Shown piece after piece: positions 1 to 6,417 of a stretch of 17,669 bases of DNA (within the stretch, counting starts at the first letter, position 1; each line of letters begins with the position of its first letter). The stretch lies in assembly GCA_003551785.1 (NCBI GenBank), contig PUNP01000049.1:1-17669 (forward strand). Reading direction: 5' to 3'. A model generated the notes under the pieces. The model was not told where the DNA came from and did not search any database. It saw only the letters and a list, made by a program, of their open reading frames with translations. Source of the stretch: Candidatus Brocadiaceae bacterium. GTDB lineage: Bacteria; Planctomycetota; Brocadiia; SM23-32. Made by a program: the position numbers and the translations under genes.

Positions 1-228
1 CATCTGCTGCGTTGCCGATCGGCGCCGACCTGTCAAGGTCTGGCTTCTCACGGCGCCTTGCATCTGAACCACCGGCGCTCCGGCTGAATCCACAAAATCA
101 AGTGGAATGGACCACTAGCCATCAGATGAGGAATTTGCGTTGCATTCACGTTCCCATGGTTCACACCCTGGGCTGGTATGTTGTGTCCTTTCAGGACACG
201 GCGGATATATCAATATTGCCCGTTTTCT
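1..228. other. Non-coding left edge, possible repeat remnant
   Basis: No convincing gene is present. The first 120 bases are GC-rich, with GGCGCC twice and a CGGCGCCG palindrome. They contrast with the AT-rich leader that follows. Open frames here give low-complexity, non-family-like translations. A compact hairpin lies at 183-199. The look is that of a dispersed intergenic repeat or an IS/REP remnant running in from the left, but I cannot name a family and only one copy is in the window. Confidence 0.35.
183..199. repeat. Short perfect hairpin
   Basis: GTGTCCT (183-189) and AGGACAC (193-199) are perfect inverted repeats around a TTC loop. No T-run follows on either strand, so this is not a classical intrinsic terminator. 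It lies about 100 bases upstream of bioY and could be part of a repeat element or a regulatory structure. Confidence 0.5.
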
Positions 229-257
229 TTGCAATATATTTCCATTTTGTTTATCAT
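229..257 (+). promoter_or_regulatory. Candidate sigma70-type promoter of bioY
   Basis: TTGCAA (229-234) and TATCAT (252-257) are separated by 17 bases. They match the -35 box at 4/6 and the -10 box at 5/6. This would give a leader of about 30 bases that includes the good ribosome site at 285-290. I saw no clear BirA-type palindrome next to it. Confidence 0.35.
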
Positions 258-295
258 ATCTGGCCATCCAATCAAATTTTATACAGGAGGCAATA

Positions 296-898
296 ATGCA
301 GGTTTTAGGTGATTTATATAGGGAATGCGATGCATTTTGTGAGAAGGCTTTCACTTGGCGGGACTCTCTATCGGTTGGCAAGAAGGTGACTCTTGCTTTC
401 GCAACGGCTTTGCTTATAGGTTTAGCTGCGCAGGTGAGATTGCCGCTGCCCGGGACACCTGTTCCGGTAACAGGGCAGGTTTTTGCCGTTTTGCTCTGCG
501 GGGTTTTTTTAGGTGGTGGTTACGGCGCTTTAAGTCAGTTGTTTTATATCGGCCTGGGCGCTATGGGTCTGCCTGTTTTTTCCGGTCTTTCGGCCGGAAG
601 CGCTATTTTGCTCGGTGTAACAGGCGGATATATTGTCGGTTTTATACCTGCGGTATTGATGATCGGCTTAGTTGCAAATAATATGAAGAATAAAAATCCG
701 CTTTCGCTTGCCTGTGCTATGCTGAGCGGGGTAGGCATCATTTACCTTTTCGGTGCCGCTCAATTCGCCGTTTTTACCGGTGCGGGAATGTTTCATACAT
801 TAACAATGGCTGTTATCCCTTTTATTGCATGGGATATCGTTAAGGCGCTCGTTGCAGCATATATAGCATGTCTGATTCTGCCTAAAAATAACAGCTGA
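296..898 (+). CDS. bioY: BioY family biotin transporter S-component
   Basis: This is a 200-aa polytopic membrane protein. It is the substrate-binding S-component that captures biotin for an ECF-type ABC importer; BioY can also work without a dedicated ATPase gene beside it. The BioY signature is seen around residues 48-96: an RLPLPGTPVPVTGQ segment, then a Gly-rich helix (FLGGGYGALSQ) and a GLPVFSG loop. Further hydrophobic helices follow, with a late PFIAWDIVKA segment. The start at 296 is chosen because AGGAGG (285-290) sits five bases upstream. An in-frame start at 140 would add 52 residues of non-BioY sequence. No ecfA or ecfT genes are in the window, so a shared or unlinked energising module is likely. 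It has no operon partner here, since the next gene has its own promoter. Confidence 0.93.
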   Translation: MQVLGDLYRECDAFCEKAFTWRDSLSVGKKVTLAFATALLIGLAAQVRLPLPGTPVPVTGQVFAVLLCGVFLGGGYGALSQLFYIGLGAMGLPVFSGLSAGSAILLGVTGGYIVGFIPAVLMIGLVANNMKNKNPLSLACAMLSGVGIIYLFGAAQFAVFTGAGMFHTLTMAVIPFIAWDIVKALVAAYIACLILPKNNS

Positions 899-908
899 AG
901 ACATTTAT

Positions 909-937
909 TTGAAAGAATATAGCTAAAGTGCTATAAT
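909..937 (+). promoter_or_regulatory. Strong sigma70-type promoter with extended -10
   Basis: TTGAAA (909-914) and a perfect TATAAT (932-937) are spaced by 17 bases. TG at 929-930 supplies an extended -10 element. The expected transcript would start near 944 and read into the orphan gene at 996. Together with the terminator at 1400-1443 it frames a one-gene transcription unit. Confidence 0.75.
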
Positions 938-995
938 GCAATAATATGTGACAGAATAATTTATTAGTGAGATTTCATTTGAGGGTAAAACAACA

Positions 996-1367
996 ATGAT
1001 TTATCAAAAATTAGATTACGTAAAAGAAGATGAAAATGACAGTAAGTTTCCGGTGAAGCAGATTGAAATGCTCAAACCAATTAATGAAGACGAAGAGAGC
1101 CGTTTCGTCGGACATGTCGGATTAGGAATGCAAACCCCCATGGGAATGCAGCAAATTCCTGTTTCGTTTGAAATTGAAGCTGAAAGTATAGAAGAAGCTT
1201 TTGAAATGTTTGCCGCTCATGCGAACCCGCAAATTGAGGACACCCGGAAACAAATAGAACAGGAAGTGCAGAAAATGAGGAAAGAGAGTTCAAACAGGAT
1301 CGTGCGTCCCGGCGATATGAACTTACAAAATCAAGGTAATGTGATTGATTTTGACAACCTTAAATAA
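996..1367 (+). CDS. Conserved-looking small acidic protein, unknown function
   Basis: I do not recognise this 123-aa protein. It has no signal peptide, membrane segment or Cys-based metal site. Residues 1-35 are acidic and charged. The middle (about 38-75) has a beta-like pattern: a GHVGLGMQTP segment, a stretch rich in Met and Gln, then PVSFEIEAESIEEAFEMF. Residues 75-100 are a charged helix that could form a coiled coil (QIEDTRKQIEQEVQKMRKE). The tail is polar. The start at 996 is the only sensible ATG; GAGGG lies about ten bases upstream. A strong promoter and a strong terminator bracket the gene, so it is probably expressed alone and well. That argues for a real gene. It is likely a soluble cytoplasmic protein, and no function can be assigned. 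Confidence 0.8.
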   Translation: MIYQKLDYVKEDENDSKFPVKQIEMLKPINEDEESRFVGHVGLGMQTPMGMQQIPVSFEIEAESIEEAFEMFAAHANPQIEDTRKQIEQEVQKMRKESSNRIVRPGDMNLQNQGNVIDFDNLK

Positions 1368-1399
1368 TCGCTGAAAAGTAAAAATGCGGAGTAGCCTTC

Positions 1400-1443
1400 A
1401 TATACGTGCCACAGACATTGTTGCCTGTGGCACGTATATTTTT
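1400..1443 (+). terminator. Rho-independent terminator
   Basis: A 15-bp perfect stem (1400-1414 with 1425-1439) encloses a 10-base loop. Its end overlaps a run of five T (1439-1443). It ends transcription of the orphan gene 32 bases downstream of that gene's stop codon. Confidence 0.85.
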
Positions 1444-1487
1444 GTGAAACAAAGAGACAAAAAATAACTAATGACCGAATCTTTATC

Positions 1488-1766
1488 ATGTTAGAAAGCT
1501 TAGACCTGCGGGACATTATATTAACTATTTGCTCTATCGCGTTCGGCTATGCCCTTATTCCACAAGTCATTTACAGTTTCAGGAAAAAAATGGGTACTGT
1601 CACGCTTCAAACTTCTGCCATCACCTGCACAGGACTGTATACTATTGCAGGAGTTTACGTTAGTTTAAATCTCTGGTTTGCAGCCGCAGCATGTGCCATA
1701 ACTGCAACTCTATGGTTAATTCTGCTCATTCAAAGATTGATATATGGCGATTCTGATAATCAATAA
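1488..1766 (+). CDS. SemiSWEET/PQ-loop small transporter
   Basis: This 92-aa protein has three predicted membrane helices (about residues 9-29, 40-60 and 64-86), which is the size and layout of a single triple-helix bundle of the SemiSWEET/MtN3 family. Members act as dimers and move sugars or other small solutes across the membrane. The conserved Pro-Gln of the PQ-loop is at residues 25-26, in YALIPQVIYS, followed by a basic turn (FRKK). The first ATG of this frame, 1488, is used; no in-frame ATG, GTG or TTG lies just upstream, and no clear ribosome site is visible. The gene stands alone between a terminator and the AT-rich gap before dnaN. The substrate cannot be told from sequence. Confidence 0.82.
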   Translation: MLESLDLRDIILTICSIAFGYALIPQVIYSFRKKMGTVTLQTSAITCTGLYTIAGVYVSLNLWFAAAACAITATLWLILLIQRLIYGDSDNQ

Positions 1767-1987
1767 TCAGAGCTATTATCTTTCCCTCTTTTTCAAATAG
1801 CTTAAACCTAACATTTAACACTGCAAATTTTAAAAATACCCACAACAAAACTTAAAATATTGTTTTTCAATTCTTTATATTAAAAGTTGGTGGTGGTTTA
1901 TAAATATTCACCTTCAACCTTGCCACATACTTGAAACTTCCCTTTACAATCCCCTATTTCCATTTGCAATTAAGGTGCATAAACCTT

Positions 1988-2016
1988 ATAATTAGGCCAT
2001 GGTTTGCCTTAATTAT
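1988..2016. repeat. AT-rich inverted repeat in the dnaN upstream gap
   Basis: ATAATTAGGC (1988-1997) pairs with GCCTTAATTAT (2006-2016), giving ten base pairs with a one-base bulge around an eight-base loop. There is no T-run, so a terminator is unlikely. It could be an operator or an origin-associated structure. Confidence 0.4.
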
Positions 2017-2063
2017 TACACTCTGATAAAGTAAATTTATCTATATTTTCCATGTCGACAATT

Positions 2064-2072
2064 TGTTGAAAA
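2064..2072 (-). promoter_or_regulatory. DnaA-box-like site
   Basis: The minus strand reads TTTTCAACA, identical to the plus-strand site at 2234-2242. It differs from TTWTNCACA only at position 6. The match is by eye and a binding role is inferred. Confidence 0.35.
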
Positions 2073-2233
2073 CTTGAATAAAAAAGAGGTTATTTAATTA
2101 CTAAAAATTGTTTTTTTTTCCGTTGAATAATTTATCGAACCTTATTAATAATTTGTATAAAAGTTGCAGGTTTTCACTATTCTATCTTGGAAAAAAATTA
2201 TTTAACAAATCTCCAGTCAATTTTATAACCGTT

Positions 2234-2253
2234 TTTTCAACATTTTTTCTACA
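2234..2253 (+). promoter_or_regulatory. Paired DnaA-box-like sites
   Basis: TTTTCAACA (2234-2242) and TTTTCTACA (2245-2253) start 11 bases apart, about one helical turn. The same arrangement recurs at 2321-2338. Both differ from TTWTNCACA only at position 6. Confidence 0.4.
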
Positions 2254-2320
2254 TATATAAGCTCATATTTTTTACCTTTAAACTGTTTCATTTCAATAAG
2301 ATAGTCTTAGTTTAACCATT

Positions 2321-2338
2321 TTTTCAACCTTTTCTACT
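2321..2338 (+). promoter_or_regulatory. Second pair of DnaA-box-like sites
   Basis: TTTTCAACC (2321-2329) is directly followed by TTTTCTACT (2330-2338). This is a degenerate direct copy of the 2234-2253 pair and lies 65 bases upstream of the dnaN start. Confidence 0.38.
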
Positions 2339-2403
2339 CTTTTATTATATGTATTATTGAAGTTAATTAATTAAAAAAAGTATTAAGTAAAAGGAGCTAA
2401 GCC

Positions 2404-3516
2404 ATGAAAATCACAGCAGACCGTAAAGCATTGTTCAATGCCGTTCAGCATGTTGGAAGCATTATAACTTCTTCATTATCCCGCCCTACTCTTCGAAATG
2501 TAAAATTGGATGTTGAAGAAGATGGTGTTTATGTATCAGCTACCGACCTTGAAGTTGGTGTCTGTGTAAAGGTTGATAATGTAAAAATTGAAGAATGCGG
2601 TACTGTATTGCTTTTGGAAGAAAAATTTTCTCCGATATTAAGAAACACTCCTGACAATGAAATTCATTTAGTGGGAGATGAGGATGCCATAACACTCGAA
2701 TCTTCCGACGGAAGTGTCAAGATTTTATCAGAGAATCCTGAAAATTTTCCAATTATAGATAAATTAAGTGAAAGTAGTTTTGAAATTGATCCGGAAGTTT
2801 TCGATTATATGGTATCCAGAACAGAGTTTGCCACCGCGCAGGAAAAGGGGAGGTACGCTCTTAACGGTATTTTGGTAAAGTTGGGTGAGGAAGGCAATTT
2901 GGACATCGTTGCTGCTGACGGTGCCAGGCTGGCTAATGTTATGAAAAAGGTGGTTAATGATGAAGGGAAGGAAATTGATTGTATTGTTTCCAAGAAGGGT
3001 ATTCATGAGGCTTCACGGCTGGCCAATTTATGTAAAGATGAAGCAATTAAAATCGATGTTAGTGAAAATAAGTTCAGAGCTGAGAATTCAAAAGGATGGA
3101 TGACTTCACAGCTTGTGGAAGGGCAATTCCCTAATTACAAAGAAGTTATTCCTACTAATTGCAAAAATAAAATTGAAATAGATACTGCGCTTTTACGTAA
3201 TGCGATTGGTCGAGCTTCACTCATGGCCTCGGAAAGAAGCCGAGCCGTCAATTTCCAGTTTTCTTTGGGCAGCCTCCATATTACGTCAGAATCGCCGGAT
3301 TTGGGTAATGCCGATATCAGTATACCGGTAGACTTTGAAAGTGAAGAAGAAACTATCATATTCAATCCTGAATATCTTCTTGATATGCTCCAGGCCGTTA
3401 AACGTGAGAGTATTAAGTTAGAGTTTAACGCTAAAAATACCCCCTGTCTGTTCAAATCCGGAACGGACTATCTCTATGTGGTTAGCCCCGTAGTTAAGGA
3501 TGAAGATACAATATGA
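2404..3516 (+). CDS. dnaN: DNA polymerase III subunit beta (sliding clamp)
   Basis: This 370-aa protein is the ring-shaped clamp that tethers DNA polymerase III and other partners to DNA. Length and order match the family's three repeated clamp domains. It opens with MKITADRKALFNAVQHV and has the typical SRPTLRNVKLDVEEDGVYVSATDLEVG stretch in two segments near residues 26-53. Later come a YALNGILVKL segment, an AADGARLA loop, and the EGQFPNYKEVIP segment near 240. The C-terminus ends YVVSPVVKDEDTI, in place of the usual YLVMPM-type ending, with a short acidic tail. AAGGAG at 2391-2396 supports the start. The stop overlaps the next start by ATGA, so translation of dnaN and dciA is probably coupled. 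It is first in the replication operon. Confidence 0.96.
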   Translation: MKITADRKALFNAVQHVGSIITSSLSRPTLRNVKLDVEEDGVYVSATDLEVGVCVKVDNVKIEECGTVLLLEEKFSPILRNTPDNEIHLVGDEDAITLESSDGSVKILSENPENFPIIDKLSESSFEIDPEVFDYMVSRTEFATAQEKGRYALNGILVKLGEEGNLDIVAADGARLANVMKKVVNDEGKEIDCIVSKKGIHEASRLANLCKDEAIKIDVSENKFRAENSKGWMTSQLVEGQFPNYKEVIPTNCKNKIEIDTALLRNAIGRASLMASERSRAVNFQFSLGSLHITSESPDLGNADISIPVDFESEEETIIFNPEYLLDMLQAVKRESIKLEFNAKNTPCLFKSGTDYLYVVSPVVKDEDTI

Positions 3517-3842
3517 GTTTTGGAGACAGCGTTTCATACAAGAGATTCAATGAAATCAAGTTTGACGATGTTGTAGGAAAACTGTTAAAAAAGAAAAGAT
3601 TCAGCCACAAAAGTAAATATAGGGCTTTAGTAAGTGCCTGGAGTCAGGTCGTCGGACCAGAAATATCGGAAATGACACGCATTGTTGGTTATGAGCATGG
3701 TAAGTTGAAGGTAGGCGTAGCCTCATCTGTATTACTGCATGAACTCAAAGGTTTTATGAAACATACGATTCTTGAGGAACTTCAAAAAACGCAAGGAGCT
3801 GAGGATGTTAGTGATATATTTTTTTTAGCCTCCGAGAATTAA
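3513..3842 (+). CDS. dciA: DUF721 protein, probable DciA replicative helicase loader
   Basis: This is a 109-aa DUF721 protein. DciA proteins interact with the replicative helicase DnaB and are thought to be the ancestral bacterial helicase loader or operator, where no DnaC or DnaI exists. The family pattern is clear: a basic N-terminal helix (VGKLLKKKRFSHKSKYRAL), then WSQVVGPEISEMTRIVGYEHGK, then KVGVASSVLLHELKGF, corresponding to the KH-like fold core. The ATG at 3513 overlaps the dnaN stop (ATGA) and has no Shine-Dalgarno of its own, implying coupling to dnaN. Its place between dnaN and gyrB supports a replication role and recalls the dnaN-recF-dciA-gyrB order of mycobacteria, here without recF. 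Confidence 0.88.
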   Translation: MSFGDSVSYKRFNEIKFDDVVGKLLKKKRFSHKSKYRALVSAWSQVVGPEISEMTRIVGYEHGKLKVGVASSVLLHELKGFMKHTILEELQKTQGAEDVSDIFFLASEN

Positions 3843-3880
3843 CTGAAAGAATTTTATACATTTGAAATATTTGGTAAGAA

Positions 3881-6394
3881 ATGAGCGAAGATAATAAAGC
3901 TGTTGAAGAAAAGAAACAAGAGCAAAGTAAATACGATGCATCATCTATCAGGGTCCTGGGGGGGATCGAGCATGTGCGTCTGCGACCAGCTATGTATATT
4001 GGTGACACCGGAGAGCGGGGATTACATCATCTGTTTGAAGAAGTCGTAGCAAACAGTATTGATGAAACTATGGTTGGGGAGTGTGACGAAATTATAGTTA
4101 CACTTTTCAATGACGGGAGTATCTCACTGATGGATAATGGTCGCGGAATTCCGGTTGATATTCATCCAGATACTGGAAAATCAGCCCTTGAGGTTGTGCT
4201 TACTACGCTTAATGCCGGTGGAAAATTTGATAATAACAGCTATAAAGTATCCGCTGGGCTGCACGGAGTTGGCGTTTCGTGCGTTAATGCACTGAGCGAA
4301 TGGATGGAAGTTGAAGTATGGCGTGATGATTATATGTATTATCAGCGTTATGAAAGAGGTGAACCCAAAACAGAAGTGGAAAAAAGAGGACGGTCCGGTC
4401 GGAAAGGAACAAGAGTTACTTTCAAACCGGATGAAGAATTATTTGGGGAATCCACTTTCCATCATGATAAAATTGTGGGCAGGCTTCGTGAATTAGCTTT
4501 TCTCAACAGTGGAGTAAGGATTATATTTTCTCATGAAGGAAGGGACAAAGAAGAAGTTTTTCATTATGAAGAGGGGATCAAGGAATTTGTTGAATTTTTA
4601 GGGGAAGGGAAAAATACGCTCCATGATGTGGTGAGTATCCAGGAAGAAAAAAATGGTCATTTTTGTGATGTCGCTCTCCAATATAACGATGGATACAATG
4701 AAGTAATTTTTTCGTTTGCGAACAATATTAATACTAAAGACGGGGGAACGCATCTCAGCGGGTTAAGAGCTGCATTAACGCGTACGTTAAATAACTGGGC
4801 CAGAGACAGAGATATTCTCAAGGATGTGACTCCCGGAGGGGATGATTATAGAGAAGGTCTTATTGCCGTTGTCAGCGTGAAATTGCCCTCCCCGCAGTTT
4901 GAAGGGCAAACCAAGACGCGCCTCGGTAACAGAGAAATTCAGGGGCTTGTTGAACAGGTTGTTGGGGAAAAGTTATCTACCTATTGCGAAGAGCATCCGA
5001 AAGCAGCTAAAAAATTGGTGGAGAAAGCAGTTGAAGCTGCCAGAGCCCGTGACGCCGCAAAAAAAGCGAGAGACCTCACAAGACGTAAAGGGGCTTTAAG
5101 CAGGGGGAATCTACCCGCAAAACTGAGGGATTGCAGCAGTAAAAGCAATGAACACACCGAGCTTTTTATTGTCGAGGGACAGAGCGCCGGTGGCACAGCC
5201 AGTATGGGAAGAGACCGTGAGTTTCAGGCCATATTGCCGCTCAGAGGTGTTATACTTAATGTTGAAAAAGCTCGGGTGGATAAAATGCTTGCTAACGAGG
5301 AAATAGGTACCCTTATCAGCGCTCTCGGAACCGGTATAGGAATAGATGATTTTGATATTGAAAAGCTGCGATACGGTAAAATAATCATCATGACTGATGC
5401 CGATATCGATGGAGCTCATATACGAACACTGCTTCTGACATTTTTCTTCAGGCAAATGCCCAGTTTGATTGAAAATGGCAACCTGTATATCGCACAGCCG
5501 CCGCTCTATAAGCTTAAAAGAAGAGGGAAAGAGCAATATGCCTACGACGATAAAGCACTCCAAAAAGTGCTTATTGACCTGGGAAGCTCCGATGTTACCC
5601 TGAAATATAAAACTGACCAAAACGCCGGAATGGAAGAACTGAATAACGAGCAGTTTAATGATTTATTAGCACTGGTCAGGGCTTTTGAAAATTATTCAGA
5701 AATGATTGAAGAACAGGGGATATCCTTCCGCCATTACTTAAATTTACGAAAAGGTGACTCTATACCACTTTATAGAGTAATAGAAACTGATCGAGAAGGG
5801 AAAGAAAAGGAACATTATTTCTATTCAGAGGCGGAATTTGATAGTTTTATCAATGAAAGACAGACGGAACTGGAAGACGTTGGGGAAGAATTAGAAATAA
5901 TTGAAGAAGATGATTATGTAGGACTGGCCAGAACCAGGAACCAGCCGAATGTAGTACGACCCCACAAATTTCATGAGAATGATAAATTGCAGAAAACGAT
6001 CCAAAAAATAGAGTCTTATAATATTCCTGTAAACTCATTTTTTGCCAAAGCGGAATCCGAAGAAGAACCGGATAATAATAGCAATGAATTTATCCTGTTA
6101 TCTGAAGGAGAAGAAAAAAATAGAGTTAATGGACTTTCGAGCCTCATGGAAGCCGTTTTGGAGTTAGGCAGACAAGGTCTGTCCGTAGAAAGATATAAAG
6201 GATTAGGGGAAATGAACAGCGAAGAACTGTCCGAAACGACTTTGGACCCTGAAACACGTGCAATGCTTAAAGTTACTGTCGGGGATGCTATTGAAGCGGA
6301 CAACTATTTTACAATTTTGGCCGGTAAAAATGTCGAAAAAAGACGCGAATTTATTGAAACACATGCACTTGAAGTAAATAACCTTGATGTATAA
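3881..6394 (+). CDS. gyrB: DNA gyrase subunit B
   Basis: This 837-aa protein is the ATPase and Toprim subunit of gyrase, which introduces negative supercoils with GyrA. In order: a charged N-terminal tail; the GHKL ATPase (DNGRGIPV from residue 85, then the LHGVGVSCVNALSEW segment); the transducer domain with SPQFEGQTKTRLGN; and the Toprim domain with EGQSAGG (432-438) and DADID (506-510). An insertion of roughly 200 residues separates the KLKRRGKEQYAYDD segment (near 543) from ERYKGLGEMN (770 on). This is the long gram-negative-like GyrB layout rather than the 640-aa type. The residue after the catalytic Glu-Gly is Gln (434) where E. coli has Asp426, a quinolone-site position. The region GVILNVEK has Val where E. 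coli has Lys449. Only a weak GGTAAG precedes the start. The gene lies 38 bases after dciA and 23 before gyrA. Confidence 0.97.
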   Translation: MSEDNKAVEEKKQEQSKYDASSIRVLGGIEHVRLRPAMYIGDTGERGLHHLFEEVVANSIDETMVGECDEIIVTLFNDGSISLMDNGRGIPVDIHPDTGKSALEVVLTTLNAGGKFDNNSYKVSAGLHGVGVSCVNALSEWMEVEVWRDDYMYYQRYERGEPKTEVEKRGRSGRKGTRVTFKPDEELFGESTFHHDKIVGRLRELAFLNSGVRIIFSHEGRDKEEVFHYEEGIKEFVEFLGEGKNTLHDVVSIQEEKNGHFCDVALQYNDGYNEVIFSFANNINTKDGGTHLSGLRAALTRTLNNWARDRDILKDVTPGGDDYREGLIAVVSVKLPSPQFEGQTKTRLGNREIQGLVEQVVGEKLSTYCEEHPKAAKKLVEKAVEAARARDAAKKARDLTRRKGALSRGNLPAKLRDCSSKSNEHTELFIVEGQSAGGTASMGRDREFQAILPLRGVILNVEKARVDKMLANEEIGTLISALGTGIGIDDFDIEKLRYGKIIIMTDADIDGAHIRTLLLTFFFRQMPSLIENGNLYIAQPPLYKLKRRGKEQYAYDDKALQKVLIDLGSSDVTLKYKTDQNAGMEELNNEQFNDLLALVRAFENYSEMIEEQGISFRHYLNLRKGDSIPLYRVIETDREGKEKEHYFYSEAEFDSFINERQTELEDVGEELEIIEEDDYVGLARTRNQPNVVRPHKFHENDKLQKTIQKIESYNIPVNSFFAKAESEEEPDNNSNEFILLSEGEEKNRVNGLSSLMEAVLELGRQGLSVERYKGLGEMNSEELSETTLDPETRAMLKVTVGDAIEADNYFTILAGKNVEKRREFIETHALEVNNLDV

Positions 6395-6417
6395 TAACAG
6401 ATAAATATTGAAATTAT

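Larger units (their letters stand above)
1767..2403. other. oriC: AT-rich gap before dnaN, candidate replication origin
   Basis: These 637 bases hold no gene and are far more AT-rich than their surroundings. They contain five close copies of TTTTC(A/T)AC(A/C/T): 2064-2072 on minus, and 2234-2242, 2245-2253, 2321-2329 and 2330-2338 on plus. The plus-strand copies form two pairs, 85-87 bases apart. Each copy resembles the DnaA-box consensus TTWTNCACA except at position 6 and sometimes the last base. Poorer matches lie at 1836-1844 (ATACCCACA) and 2122-2130 (minus, TTATTCAAC). Long A/T runs between the boxes could act as an unwinding element. Position next to dnaN-dciA-gyrBA fits an origin; the absence of dnaA weakens the case. 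The dnaN promoter must also lie here. Confidence 0.5.

Noticed and set aside
140..295. Upstream in-frame start of bioY
   Set aside because: The extra 52 residues do not resemble BioY, and the strong AGGAGG lies directly before ATG 296.
12..296. 94-aa open frame at the left edge
   Set aside because: It mixes basic, low-complexity residues and has no family resemblance. It overlaps the bioY leader and ribosome site in another frame.
5111..5620. 169-aa minus-strand frame inside gyrB
   Set aside because: It lies wholly opposite the well-supported Toprim region of gyrB and shows no domain. It is an antisense shadow.
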